In this document: positions 45,907 through 55,501 of the stretch, one piece after another
How the letters are laid out: the number at the start of each line of letters is the position of its first letter
How positions within the stretch are numbered: the stretch's first letter is position 1
Assembly: GCA_900471815.1 (NCBI GenBank)
Contig: UICE01000012.1
Span: forward strand, 1-64,000
Length of the DNA: 64,000 nt
DNA from: Hyphomicrobiales bacterium
GTDB taxonomy: Bacteria; Pseudomonadota; Alphaproteobacteria; Rhizobiales; Rhizobiaceae
Direction of reading: 5' to 3'
Program-made: the position numbers and the translations under genes
Notes under the pieces: generated by a model
Databases searched by the model: none
What the model was told of the DNA's origin: nothing
The model's input: the letters and a program-made list of their open reading frames with translations, nothing else

Positions 45907-46488
45907 CTAATCGCTTTAACCCAAGTTATCCGTTGTACATTTGGGTTGGTCCATGCATATCGATTCGCCTAAATGCTTTCTACATTTAATAAACCCGGCG
46001 TTTTCTAGGCTCAGGCAGAACGGGCTTACGTTACGAGTCAGATTTTTCGACTAGCCTCTATCCCACCTCGTCGAATTGCAGCGTAACAACAGTGTATTAC
46101 AAGATCGATTGCTACTGCCGGTAAGAAGCCTACAATATCTCGTCGCCGGGTTGTAACTTGTTAGGCTCCTGGCGCTTGGAAGACGCCTTAGTGCTTTCGC
46201 CCGATCAAGGGACAAAGCATGAAAACTCAGTACCACAATCTCATTCAATATACCGACAAGGATTGGCGTGTGATGCAGGTCGTGACCTTGCGTCAAGTGC
46301 TCTCCATCGCTCACCCAAAACCGGTGTGCATGCAGACCGTCATGCCCGAACAGTCATTGCGCTGTTCGATTTAAACATGCGCAACATTGATGAGATAGCC
46401 GAACAGGCAGTTCCGAGCGAGAGAAGTTTCGAAACTACAGCCTCTCAATCGAGCACGACGCTCACCCGTTAAGCAGGTTAAGGAAAAC
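45907..46488. other. Gene-free interval
   Basis: 582 bases before the LOV-kinase gene. A 51-residue frame at 46219-46374 (MKTQYHNLIQYTDKDW...) has a weak AAGGGA upstream but no recognisable motif and an abrupt end; I do not call it. Nothing else stands out. Confidence 0.35.
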
Positions 46489-47543
46489 ATGTCAAAGATT
46501 GCTAATAAAGCGAAGAGCAAAAAGACGCCGAAGCGGAAGTCAGGAGTTTCAGTGACAATCTCGGACCGTTCGTAATAGCTGCGGAGACAACGCGAATGGC
46601 AATGGTGTTTACAGATACCAAGGAGCCCGATCATCCTATTATCTTTGCCAATGACAGTTTTTTGGATCTGACAGGATATAGAAGGGAAGAAGTGCTCGGT
46701 CAGAATTTTAATTTCCTCCTAGCGCATGTCTCAGACGCTGCTGCTTTGGCCGACATTAAAGCCGAATTTGCAGAACATTCCGATCATAACTCGGAAATTC
46801 TCTATCGTCGCAAAGACGGAAGCGAATTTTGGTCCGCTATATTTATCAGCCCCGTCAAGGATGAGGCAGGCAAGATTGTCCAGCATTTTGCGTCGTTTGT
46901 GGACTTGACCAAGCACAAGGACGAACAAGCCCACTCTAAAATGCTCATCGATGAACTCAATCATCGCGTCAAGAATACGCTTTCGACAGTTCAATCGATT
47001 GTTTGGCAAGCACTGCGAATGGATTCTGAACCCAAAACCATCCAGGATGCGATTGAGTCACGGCTGCAAGCTTTGTCACGTTCACATGATCTTTTGACAC
47101 GACAAAATTGGAAGAATATTGGCCTGCTCGACGTGATCACGGATGCCTTGGAACCGTTCGGGATAACGGGAGGCCGTGCAGAACGCATTAAAATCAAAGG
47201 TAGCAACATTCTCCTCCCGCCAAAGATTGCGTTGGCACTCGGCATTGCATTCCATGAACTTGCAACTAACGCCGTCAAGTATGGTGCATTTTCCAAAGAA
47301 ACGGGTTCAATATCGATCGATTGGGAAATCAGAGAGACATCTGAAGGTCGCCGACTGCACTTGAAATGGCAGGAGAAGAACGGACCTGTTGTCGCCCAGC
47401 CACTGCGCCGTGGATTTGGCTCGCGCATGATCGAAACAGGGCTGGCTCATGAGATAGCAGGCGCGGTTCGCCTTGAATATCCCGCAAAGGGCCTGCTCTG
47501 CACCATGAACTTTCCGGCACCATACGTCGATCCAAATGAATAG
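46489..47543 (+). CDS. LOV/PAS-HWE histidine kinase with a 5' frame break
   Basis: The kinase body runs from the internal ATG at 46596, but homology starts earlier (NLGPFVIAAETTRMAMVFTD). In that frame no start codon exists back to the stops at 46503-46508. A well-placed ATG at 46489 with AAGGA joins it only through a -1 shift at the AAA-AAG of 46519-46524. Domains are LOV/PAS (about 25-140; the adduct motif NCRFLQ reads NFNFLL, so no photoactive Cys), the HWE H-box ELNHRVKNTLSTVQSIVWQ, N-box FHELATNAVKYGAFS, and WQE. It senses flavin redox or another cue and passes phosphate to the receiver protein that overlaps its end. Confidence 0.75.
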
Positions 47544-47955
47544 ATTGCTTTCCGATCGTCGGCTTCTAGTCGTGGAGGATGAAATGCTCATCCTCATGAT
47601 GATTGAAGACATGCTTGGTGAGCTTGGATGCACGTCGGTAACCACGGCAGCTACCAATGAACAAGCGATTAGATTAATTGAAGGCCAAAGCTTTGACGCC
47701 GCCATGCTGGATATGAATTTGAACGGCCAAAAAAGTCAGCGCGTGGCGGATGCTCTTGTCAATCACGGAGTACCTTTCATCTTCTCAACAGGGAATAGTT
47801 CACACGATACTTGGGACGGATATGCACACCACGTCGCCATCAGAAAGCCCTTTCTGTTCAACGAACTGGTAGCTGCATTGACGCAGCTGCTGCGCGCGCC
47901 TCGGGAGGATGACACATCGGTCAAAACTCTTAGTCTAGGCTTCAATCGGACCTAA
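47536..47955 (+). CDS. Single-domain response regulator (receiver)
   Basis: 139 residues with one receiver domain: acidic pair in LLVVEDEMLIL, phospho-acceptor Asp in AAMLDMNLNGQ, conserved Thr in FSTGNS and Lys in IRKPF. No output domain. It overlaps the kinase by eight bases, so the two are translationally coupled. Such receivers partner HWE kinases in Rhizobiales and pass signals by protein interaction rather than DNA binding. Confidence 0.9.
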   Translation: MNRLLSDRRLLVVEDEMLILMMIEDMLGELGCTSVTTAATNEQAIRLIEGQSFDAAMLDMNLNGQKSQRVADALVNHGVPFIFSTGNSSHDTWDGYAHHVAIRKPFLFNELVAALTQLLRAPREDDTSVKTLSLGFNRT

Positions 47956-47994
47956 ACACGAGCTCTGCGGAACAGTCAGATCGCGATGGAGACA

Positions 47995-48495
47995 TCAGAA
48001 AATGCCCAAGCGATACGCGCCCTTATCGAGCGATTGCCCGGACAATCTTTGGCCGAGAAGCTGCACCATTTCCGGGTTGTCGGCGAAGGTGTTATGGACG
48101 AGTGCATCGCCTGCCTTGATATTTGTCGTGTCGACAATTGTGATCCCAAGCTGCTTCAGTTCTGACGCGTAGGGCCGCAAATCCGCAGCACCGACACGAT
48201 CAACATCCCCCGAAATCCAATTGGAAACCGCGAGCGCTCGATCGCTCCTTGAGGCGAAGATTGTAAATTGCGGGCGCCTGGGGCCCATTTCGATGAGCTG
48301 GCGCCGGAACACATCGACATCGATGTCAGGCGAGGCAAGAACAACGTTCCTGATCTTTGGCGAGATGCTATTGTCTCGCATGGCCATGCCACGCAGTGCC
48401 TCCACCGCAAGCCAGCTTCCCATCGAATGGGCGAGAACCGTGACCTCCGTTACATCGGGACACTCCAAAAACCATCGGCAATCCGTGAGGCACAA
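47995..48495 (-). pseudogene. 5'-truncated DUF900 alpha/beta hydrolase
   Basis: The C-terminal half of a DUF900-type serine hydrolase: nucleophile elbow VLAHSMGSWLAVEALR, then NVVLASPDIDVDVFRRQLIEMG, FTIFASRSDRALAVS and the late His in ALVHNTFADNP. Intact relatives have about 150-200 more N-terminal residues carrying the oxyanion region. Upstream in this frame there is a TGA 15 bases before the only possible start (a TTG without ribosome site), and no continuation is recognisable in other frames. Probably a decayed gene, though the catalytic Ser region remains open. Confidence 0.65.
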
Positions 48496-48649
48496 ATTGA
48501 TGCCGCGTCAAACCAGCCGTCGGAGAATTATCCAAAACCCGTCCGAAAGGAAATTGGTTCACACGCTTGTCACTTAACGGTGGCTATCAGTTCAATACTG
48601 ATCATTCCTGCGGAGTACTTCTCGTGATCCTAATCCCAAATGGACGCGC

Positions 48650-49615
48650 ATGAGCGTCGTCGCATGTTATCTTTATCGTGATGGCAAACGGTTGAAAGAC
48701 GTGCCGTTCGATGCAGTGTCCATCCCGGAAACAGATTGTGACTTCATCTGGATCGGGCTGCACAAGCCCACGCCGGAAGAGCTTTCACTGCTGAAAGACC
48801 GGTTTGGTCTTCATGAACTTTCGATAGCAGATGCCCTCAGCTCTTTGCAGATGCCCAAGCTCAGCGCCTATGATGATCAGCTTTTTGTCGTCGCAAAAAC
48901 CGCGCAGCTTGCGGGTGACCGAATCGCCTATGGCGAAACCGCGATTTTCGTCGGAAAGCGCTACATAATCACGGTGCGCCATGGTTCGGATCGGGGTCAT
49001 GGCGAATTGCGCGGCAGACTGGAAACCTCACCTCAGACCCTTCGCCATGGAACCGATTATATATTGCATGCCATACTCGACTTCATCATCGACGGCTACC
49101 TTCCTATAGTACGAACGATCGAGGACACGGTTCTCGACATGGAACGGAAGATGCTCGACGCGTTCCTTGATCGTGACCAGATCACTCGCATTTTCAGGCT
49201 GCGAAGGGAAATTATTCTCTTTCAACGGGTTTTGGACGCGATGCTGGACCTTTGCGGCAAGCTTGTACACCTGGACCTGCCGTGCCTGGACAAGGAAGCT
49301 AAGCCCTATTTCCGCGATGCCCTTCAGCATATGCACCGCGTTGAAACGATGGTAGGGAGCCTGAGGGATGTGATTACCTCTGTTTTCGAGGCGAGCAATC
49401 TGCTGGAACAACAGCGGCAGGGAACGATAACCCGGCAATTGGCGGCCTGGGCGGCCATTCTGGCCGTCCCGACAGCAATCGCCGGCATCTACGGTATGAA
49501 CTTCGATAATATGCCGGAACTGAAAACGAGCTACGGTTATTTCGTTGTTCTCGGGATAATCGCCGTCTTGTGCATCGGGCTTTACGTTCGCTTCAAACGC
49601 GCCCGCTGGATATAA
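48650..49615 (+). CDS. CorA-family divalent cation transporter
   Basis: 321 residues. A long cytoplasmic N-terminal domain (VVACYLYRDGKRLKDVPFDA, DRFGLHELSIADALSSLQMPKL) is followed by the long helix and two C-terminal membrane helices. The pore signature GMN sits in AGIYGMNFDNMPE, and the end FKRARWI is basic. This is the CorA/ZntB family, forming a pentameric Mg2+ (or Co2+/Ni2+/Zn2+) channel. It converges with the DUF808 gene with only six bases between stops. Confidence 0.92.
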   Translation: MSVVACYLYRDGKRLKDVPFDAVSIPETDCDFIWIGLHKPTPEELSLLKDRFGLHELSIADALSSLQMPKLSAYDDQLFVVAKTAQLAGDRIAYGETAIFVGKRYIITVRHGSDRGHGELRGRLETSPQTLRHGTDYILHAILDFIIDGYLPIVRTIEDTVLDMERKMLDAFLDRDQITRIFRLRREIILFQRVLDAMLDLCGKLVHLDLPCLDKEAKPYFRDALQHMHRVETMVGSLRDVITSVFEASNLLEQQRQGTITRQLAAWAAILAVPTAIAGIYGMNFDNMPELKTSYGYFVVLGIIAVLCIGLYVRFKRARWI

Positions 49616-49621
49616 TAGCTT

Positions 49622-50644
49622 TTATTTCTTCGGATCCGCTAGCGGCTCCTTTGATCGGCGTTGCGGAAGGCATGATTTTATAAATTTCCACATCGGTGAG
49701 ACCACGTATCCCATGACCGGTATCGCAATCAACCCGACGATAATGCCGATAACACCCGCGCCAGCGGCCTCGACGACCCATGCGACAACGGACCCGACAG
49801 AAGGCAAGGCATGACTTGCCACCTCGCCCACCCCTTCGATCGCATGAGCAATAGCCCCGGCACCGTAACCCTCTAGTCCATGCACCAGGATACCGCCGCC
49901 CACCCAGATCATCGCGGCGGTTCCGATGATACCGAGCCCTTTCAGAAAATAGGGCATACCCATAACCAGCCCGCGGCCAACTGCCCGCAAAAGCGTGCCG
50001 ACGGGAGCTGCCGTCTGCGAGCGCGCCAACACCAGGCCAAGATCGTCAGCCTTAACGATCAGGGCCACACCCCCATAAACAACCAGTGTGATACCTATGC
50101 CCACAACTGCAAGTATGAGGGCCTGCGTCAGTACATTCCCCGACGGAAGCGACGCAAGCGTGATGGCCATGATTTCAGCCGACAAAATGAAATCGGTCTT
50201 GATCGCGCTGGCCACCTTCTCGTCTTCAAGAGATTTGGAATCGATGCTGGCCGTTTCAAGTGCAGCCTCATGCGAATGGGCGGCATGCGGCAGCAGGAGC
50301 GCATAGATTTTCTCCACGCCCTCATAACACAGATATACGCCGCCGATCATGAGGAGAGGCGTAATCGCCTGGGGTGCAAGCAGGCTCAGGATCAGTGCTG
50401 CGGGGAGCAAAATCACAAGTTTGTTCTTGAGCGACCCCAGGGCGATCTTGCCGATAATCGGCAGCTCTCGCGCGGCTGAAAATCCGGTGACATAGCGCGG
50501 TGTGACTGCTGCATCGTCGATTACGACACCGGCTGCTTTCGCCCCGGCCTTCGCAGCCTGGCCAGCGATGTCGTCGAGAGAGGCCGCTGCAACCTTCGCC
50601 AATGCCGCAATGTCGTCAAGGAGGGCGATCAGTCCTATGCTCAT
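49622..50644 (-). CDS. DUF808 family inner-membrane protein (YedI-like)
   Basis: About 340 residues starting MSIGLIALLDDIAALAKVAA with GGAGG seven bases before the ATG. The family start (LLDDIAALAKVAAASLDDIAGQ), VDDAAVTPRYVTGFSAARELPII and the repeated helices are those of DUF808/YedI. About eight to nine membrane segments. Function unknown; possibly a transport-related protein. Convergent with corA. Confidence 0.88.
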   Translation of the reverse strand: MSIGLIALLDDIAALAKVAAASLDDIAGQAAKAGAKAAGVVIDDAAVTPRYVTGFSAARELPIIGKIALGSLKNKLVILLPAALILSLLAPQAITPLLMIGGVYLCYEGVEKIYALLLPHAAHSHEAALETASIDSKSLEDEKVASAIKTDFILSAEIMAITLASLPSGNVLTQALILAVVGIGITLVVYGGVALIVKADDLGLVLARSQTAAPVGTLLRAVGRGLVMGMPYFLKGLGIIGTAAMIWVGGGILVHGLEGYGAGAIAHAIEGVGEVASHALPSVGSVVAWVVEAAGAGVIGIIVGLIAIPVMGYVVSPMWKFIKSCLPQRRSKEPLADPKK

Positions 50645-50691
50645 TAAGCCTCCACCAAGAAACCGGATAGCATCCGCAGATATCAATGCAA

Positions 50692-50720
50692 CGTGGCATC
50701 TTCCAAAAGAAGATGCCACG
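50692..50720 (-). terminator. Hairpin downstream of Na/Pi cotransporter gene
   Basis: An 11-bp perfect stem (CGTGGCATCTT / AAGATGCCACG) with a 7-base loop, 25 bases after the cotransporter stop and 48 bases before the DUF808 start. Only a short U-rich stretch follows on the minus transcript, so it is a plausible but not ideal intrinsic terminator. Confidence 0.55.
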
Positions 50721-50744
50721 CGCAAGCTATTACGGCAATGCGCG

Positions 50745-52472
50745 TTACTCCGCAGGCATTGGGCTCAGTCCGCCTTCGTTCATTGGGCGAACCTTTTCGC
50801 GTTTCTGCGCAGCTCTCGAAAGCACGCCCTGGCGATTGACTGACTTCCGTTCACTTTCGATACGCTCAATGAGAATTTCGGCACGTTCAATAGAGCCGAG
50901 AAGTGCCAGAATTGTTCCACGCTCGGCAGCACCGGCATTCGGTCCCAGCGCCAAGGTTCTCGCGCGCAATTCCTCTACATCCGGAATGCTTATGTGGCCC
51001 GCTGGCATCGGTGGGTTGGTAACACCGTAGTCCGGCATAATACCCTGCAACGACGCATCAAGCTTGTCGAGAGCAACATCAACGATGACGCGCGCTGCTG
51101 AACTAAATTCTTCACGTTTCACGCGTCGGGCGACCTGATGAAGCGACTCAGTCAATGCAGCGGTGAAATCCGCCTCTTCAATCAGGCTGGCGACAAGATC
51201 CAGCTGTTCGTAAGGCAAGTCTTCTTTCATCAGCGAAGCTGTATATTCACGTATATCGCGACTGAGAATATCGGTAGCAAGATAATGTTCACCCGGATCG
51301 GACGGTGCGGATTTTGCAGACCGTGCAATATCCAGAAACATGGCGCCAGCCTGAAGATGACGAGCAGTTTCCTGCTGAACTGCCGGGATTGCTTTTGCAA
51401 AATCCCCGGCAAGTTTGCGGTCGAGGAATTTGGGTGTCGAATAATCTTCTGCGTCCTCAGCGTCGGTACGACCGATCCGTGCCAATACGCTCTCAAACAC
51501 GCCTACGAAAGGAAAGAGCAACGCCGTATTGAATACGTTGAAGAATGTGGAATAAAGACCAACGGCAACCGGAACAAGCGGGAAAGTTTCCTTACCCTCC
51601 ACGACAACAGGAACGCCCGGATCACCCCCAAACCACTGCATCGCCCACGCAAGAACTTCGATCGAGACAAAGAACAGAGGCACGGTGATGCACACGCCGA
51701 TAATATTGAATGACATATGCGCATAAGCGGCGCGTTTGGCATTCTTGGACAAGTTCAGGGATGCTATCCAGGAGGTAATTGTGGTTCCAAGATCCGCGCC
51801 CAGAGAAAAGGCGACCGCAGTGGTCCAGTCAAGCACACCGGCAGCGCCCAACCCCATGACGATACCGATTGTAGCCGAGGATGAGTGGATCATCGCGGTT
51901 ACACCAGCTGCGATAAGAACGCACTTGATCAGGTTGAAATAAGAGTCTGCCTGGAGGGTAGAAAGAACCGACATCACTTCCGGGATATTTCGGAGCGGTC
52001 TTAGACCACCGGTCATCAGGTTCAACCCGTAGAAAATCAGGGCAAAGCCCATGCAGGCAAGCGCGATGTTGCGCACTTTGTCATTCTTCGAAAAACAATA
52101 TACCAACGAGAAAAGGCCGGCAAAGATCAGACCGAGCGGCCCAAGAGGGAGCGCAATCAAGCCATTGCCAAGTGTGGTACCGATATTCGCTCCCATTATG
52201 ACACTGATGGCAGGCCTCAATCCAACGACCCCGGCGTTCACCAGGCCTACTACCATAACAGTCATCGCTGTTGATGATTGAATAACGCCCGTGATTAGCG
52301 TGCCGGCCACAACGCCTTTTATCGGGGTTCCTGCGGCTTTTGCCAGAAATGCCCGCATCTTGTTGACGGAAAGTGCCTGAATGCCATTCGACATGAATTC
52401 CAGACCAAGCATGAATATTCCGAGCCCACCGATCACCGGCACGAGAACATCCTTGAAAATATCTATATCCAT
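50745..52472 (-). CDS. Na/Pi cotransporter family protein with PhoU-like C-terminus
   Basis: 575 residues. Two inverted Na/Pi repeats carry the QSS/TSS-type signatures (GVIQSSTAMTVMVVGLVNAG at about 60-80; HSSSATIGIVMGLGAAG at about 190-210), each followed by a MGANIGTT-like turn. The soluble C-terminal ~210 residues are helical and PhoU-like (AKAIPAVQQETARHLQAGAM, EADFTAALTESLHQVARRV). This is the NptA/YjbB type, thought to move phosphate. It lies 74 bases after a pstS-like gene on the same strand, so the two may act together. Confidence 0.9.
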   Translation of the reverse strand: MDIDIFKDVLVPVIGGLGIFMLGLEFMSNGIQALSVNKMRAFLAKAAGTPIKGVVAGTLITGVIQSSTAMTVMVVGLVNAGVVGLRPAISVIMGANIGTTLGNGLIALPLGPLGLIFAGLFSLVYCFSKNDKVRNIALACMGFALIFYGLNLMTGGLRPLRNIPEVMSVLSTLQADSYFNLIKCVLIAAGVTAMIHSSSATIGIVMGLGAAGVLDWTTAVAFSLGADLGTTITSWIASLNLSKNAKRAAYAHMSFNIIGVCITVPLFFVSIEVLAWAMQWFGGDPGVPVVVEGKETFPLVPVAVGLYSTFFNVFNTALLFPFVGVFESVLARIGRTDAEDAEDYSTPKFLDRKLAGDFAKAIPAVQQETARHLQAGAMFLDIARSAKSAPSDPGEHYLATDILSRDIREYTASLMKEDLPYEQLDLVASLIEEADFTAALTESLHQVARRVKREEFSSAARVIVDVALDKLDASLQGIMPDYGVTNPPMPAGHISIPDVEELRARTLALGPNAGAAERGTILALLGSIERAEILIERIESERKSVNRQGVLSRAAQKREKVRPMNEGGLSPMPAE

Positions 52473-52546
52473 TGCGTCTTATCCCCATAGCGCCAAGGCG
52501 CGGTCCATTGATCTGCCTGCATCCCCTTGCAGGCATGCTTTAACTT

Positions 52547-53629
52547 TCATTGCGTTGAGGAGCCGATCAGCCAATATTGCTTTATCCGGCTCACCAGAGG
52601 TTCCGATAAAGGTACATAACGCAGGGCCTGCGCATCGCGGCCGCCGCTCTCAAATGCCAGGCGAAAATAGTCATGGACACGGCGATAGCGACCAGGTGAA
52701 CGACCCTCTATTGCCACGACGGCATAAGTGGCTCCACAGATGGGGTATGTGGCTTCGCCGGGTTGGTCAGTGAGGGATAAGGCAAAGTCCTCCGCCTTCG
52801 TCCAGTCAACCGCTGCCTGAGCCGCCCTGACGCCTTCCGGGCCGGGCATAACAAATTTGCCTGACTTGTTCTCAATGGCGGCAACCGTCAGATCGCCCCG
52901 TTCGACCTGCCCATATTCCGCGTAGGCAATTGCGCCCTTTGTGGCTTTCACGGCAAGGATAAGGTCTTGTGTCCCTTCGACACTGGTCCCCCACGGCCAG
53001 GCTATCAGCGTGTCCGCCCCATATTTCGCTTTCCACTCATCATTCTTGGAGGAAAGGTAGCTGGAGAACATATAGGTAGTGCCTGATCCATCCTTGCGAT
53101 GGATGGGACTGATCTTGATGTCGGGGAGATTCTGTTCCGGGTTTAACTGTTTTATCGCCGGGTCGGACCATGATTGGATTTTGCCAAGATAAATATCCGC
53201 AAGAAGCGGACCCGACAGATTCAACCGGTCAATGCCTTCCAGATTGATTGCGATGGCAACGCTGCCCAAAACAATCGGGAATTGCTGAAGGCCATGTTTG
53301 GCAAGTTCCGCATGCGATAAAGGAACGTCTGTTGCCGCAAAATCCATTTCCGGCTGGCTGAGGCGCATAACACCTGCAAGCGATCCTACCAATTCATAGT
53401 CTACCGTCCAGTCTGGCGAAGTGAAATCTCCACCATCTGTGCGGGATGCTTTGTAGTTTTCAGCCCATTTCGCAATGATGGGCGCTGCAAATGTCGAGCC
53501 GGCGCCGCGGATTGGTTCAGCTCTGGCAGCGGGGGACAGCAAGACGACGAAGATCGTGATCGCCAAAACAAAAATGCCTGAAACGCATGATATTTTTTGG
53601 AGCATAAACAGCACGGAGCGTTTCATCAT
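52547..53629 (-). CDS. PstS-like periplasmic phosphate-binding protein
   Basis: 360 residues with a signal peptide (long hydrophobic stretch, cut near ARAEP). The mature region begins PIRGAGSTFAAPIIAKWAENY, the PstS phosphate-binding start, and continues with DFAATDVPLSHAEL, SPIHRKDGSGTTYMFSSYL and AIAYAEYGQVERGDL. A GAGG site precedes the ATG; a second Met follows at once. No pstC, pstA or pstB genes adjoin; instead a Na/Pi cotransporter follows. It may feed a Pst complex encoded elsewhere or act as a phosphate sensor. Confidence 0.88.
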   Translation of the reverse strand: MMKRSVLFMLQKISCVSGIFVLAITIFVVLLSPAARAEPIRGAGSTFAAPIIAKWAENYKASRTDGGDFTSPDWTVDYELVGSLAGVMRLSQPEMDFAATDVPLSHAELAKHGLQQFPIVLGSVAIAINLEGIDRLNLSGPLLADIYLGKIQSWSDPAIKQLNPEQNLPDIKISPIHRKDGSGTTYMFSSYLSSKNDEWKAKYGADTLIAWPWGTSVEGTQDLILAVKATKGAIAYAEYGQVERGDLTVAAIENKSGKFVMPGPEGVRAAQAAVDWTKAEDFALSLTDQPGEATYPICGATYAVVAIEGRSPGRYRRVHDYFRLAFESGGRDAQALRYVPLSEPLVSRIKQYWLIGSSTQ

Positions 53630-53813
53630 TGTACCTCAGATATGATCAATTAAAGGTTCACGAAGGCTGATCGCCTTCGCTTCAAAGGAGTTTGAAACGT
53701 CTGGCTTGCTTAAAAACTATTCTTACTTTTTCAGTATCTCCGTTTCTTAAAACATTAATGACAACTCCCTGCTTCGGGTTCTTATTGGGCCCATCACCGA
53801 AATTGACAGCCGC

Positions 53814-53831
53814 CTGTCATTCAACTGACAC
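53814..53831 (+). promoter_or_regulatory. Candidate Pho box
   Basis: CTGTCAT-TCAA-CTGACAC resembles two direct PhoB half-sites (consensus CTGTCAT-N4-CTGTCAT) with one clear mismatch in the second. It lies between pstS (minus) and bdhA (plus), 56 bases from the bdhA start and 185 bases from pstS. It could control either. Confidence 0.35.
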
Positions 53832-53886
53832 GTCGAGGAGATTTACATTGCTCGACTACGAAGGTCACATTCCGCAGGAGGTTTAG

Positions 53887-54693
53887 ATGTCCGACAGCGC
53901 AGGCGATGCCGGCCTCAAGAACAAGGTCGCGATCGTAACCGGATCGACAAGCGGCATTGGTATGGGCATAGCACGCCGGTTGGCAGGGCAAGGGGTGAAC
54001 GTCGTGATCAATGGCCTCGGTGATGCCTCTGTTATCGAGGCGGAACGGAATGCCATTGAAACCGAATTTTCCGTGCGGTGTCTGTACTCGCCAGCGAACA
54101 TGCTTTCTGGTCCCGAAACTTCCGGCATGGTACAGCTTGCAGTCGATGAGCTCGGTTCATGCGATATTCTGATCAACAATGCCGGCATTCAGCATGTGGC
54201 ACCGATCGACGAGTTTCCGGACGAGAAGTGGGAAGCGATCCTGCAGATAAATCTTGGCGCTGCCTTCCATGCCATCAAGGCGGTCATTCCCCCGATGAAG
54301 GCACGCGGATGGGGCCGGATCATCAACATTGCGTCTGCACATGCCCTGGTCGCATCCCCGTACAAATCTGCCTACGTGGCCGCCAAGCACGGTATTGCCG
54401 GTCTGACGAAGACCGCCGCCCTGGAGGTTGCAGCAAACCGGATAACGGTGAATGCGATCTGCCCCGGATATGTCTGGACGCCCTTGGTCGAAGCGCAGAT
54501 CCCAGGCACCATGGCTGCCCGCGGCATGACCAAGGAACAAGTGATCCATGACGTGCTTCTGGAAGCGCAACCCACGAAGGAATTCGTAACCATCGATCAA
54601 GTAGCGGCGCTTGCAGCGTTCCTGTGTTCGCACGACACCGCTTCAATCACTGGTGCGATCATTCCCATTGATGGTGGATGGACCGCACATTGA
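53887..54693 (+). CDS. bdhA: D-3-hydroxybutyrate dehydrogenase (SDR)
   Basis: 268 residues of the short-chain dehydrogenase family with TGSTSGIG (cofactor loop), NNAG, catalytic Ser in [12 protein letters not shown], YxxxK as YVAAK, and the BdhA-specific segment [15 protein letters not shown] with [23 protein letters not shown]. It oxidises 3-hydroxybutyrate to acetoacetate with NAD. A GCAGGAGG ribosome site precedes the ATG. It is followed by acetoacetate decarboxylase and patatin genes, forming a ketone-body or polyhydroxybutyrate breakdown operon. Confidence 0.92.
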   Translation: MSDSAGDAGLKNKVAIVTGSTSGIGMGIARRLAGQGVNVVINGLGDASVIEAERNAIETEFSVRCLYSPANMLSGPETSGMVQLAVDELGSCDILINNAGIQHVAPIDEFPDEKWEAILQINLGAAFHAIKAVIPPMKARGWGRIINIASAHALVASPYKSAYVAAKHGIAGLTKTAALEVAANRITVNAICPGYVWTPLVEAQIPGTMAARGMTKEQVIHDVLLEAQPTKEFVTIDQVAALAAFLCSHDTASITGAIIPIDGGWTAH

Positions 54694-54728
54694 ACAATGC
54701 TTTCGTAGCTATTCAAGGGACAGACCAT

Positions 54729-55472
54729 ATGAAGACCGACGATGTTCGCCGCGCCTATGCGATGCCTCTGACCAACCCGGCCTATCCGCCCGGACCTTAT
54801 CGGTTCACGGACAGAGAATATGTCATCATCACCTATCGAACCGATATTGACGCCTTGCGGCAGGTTGTTCCCGAACCGCTTGAAATTGTCGAGCCGATCG
54901 TGAAATATGAATTCATCAAGATGCCGGATTCAACGGGTTTTGGCGATTACGTCGAGTCCGGTCAGGTTATCCCGGTGCGATTTGATGGGAAGGACGGTGT
55001 CTATGTCCACGCCATGTACCTTGATGATGATGCCCCGATCGCCGGTGGACGTGAAATCTGGGGCTTCCCCAAAAAGCTTGCCTATCCCAAGCTTGTGCAT
55101 GAAGGCGAAGTGATCGTCGGGACCCTTCATTACGGTTCGGTGCTTTGCGCAACGGCGACCATGGGCTACAAACATCATGCAGTCGATAAAGCCGCAATTG
55201 CCAGGTCTCTCAAGCAGCCTAATTTTCTCGTCAAAATCATACCGCATGTCGACGCCACCCCGCGCATATGCGAACTGGTTCAGTATCACCTTGAAGACAT
55301 TACCGTGAAAGGTGCCTGGTCAGGCCCAGCCGAACTCGAGCTTCATCGCCATGTCATTGCCGATGTCGCCCGGCTACCGGTTCTGGAAGTCATCGGTGCG
55401 GTGCATTTCCTTGCCGATCTCACCTTGGGCATGGGCAAAGTCGTTCATGATTATTTGAGCGATCCGGTTTGA
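54729..55472 (+). CDS. adc: Acetoacetate decarboxylase
   Basis: 247 residues from an ATG at 54729 with AAGGGA upstream; an in-frame start at 54678 lies inside bdhA. The Schiff-base Lys region reads [17 protein letters not shown], the family hallmark, with supporting text [17 protein letters not shown] and [15 protein letters not shown]. It turns acetoacetate into acetone and CO2. The preceding enzyme makes acetoacetate, so the two steps are sequential. Confidence 0.92.
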   Translation: MKTDDVRRAYAMPLTNPAYPPGPYRFTDREYVIITYRTDIDALRQVVPEPLEIVEPIVKYEFIKMPDSTGFGDYVESGQVIPVRFDGKDGVYVHAMYLDDDAPIAGGREIWGFPKKLAYPKLVHEGEVIVGTLHYGSVLCATATMGYKHHAVDKAAIARSLKQPNFLVKIIPHVDATPRICELVQYHLEDITVKGAWSGPAELELHRHVIADVARLPVLEVIGAVHFLADLTLGMGKVVHDYLSDPV

Positions 55473-55501
55473 ATCGCCCGGTCACAAAGGAACGTATCAA
55501 T

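Noticed and set aside
45918-45947. AACCCAA/TTGGGTT repeat after the 27-residue gene, considered as terminator
   Set aside because: Only 7 bp with a 16-base loop and no T-run.
46219-46374. 51-codon frame starting MKTQYHNLIQ
   Set aside because: Weak ribosome site, no family resemblance and no neighbour link; not enough support.
36407-48495. Genomic island with IS elements or integrase
   Set aside because: No transposase, integrase, tRNA gene or flanking direct repeat could be recognised; only decayed genes were found.
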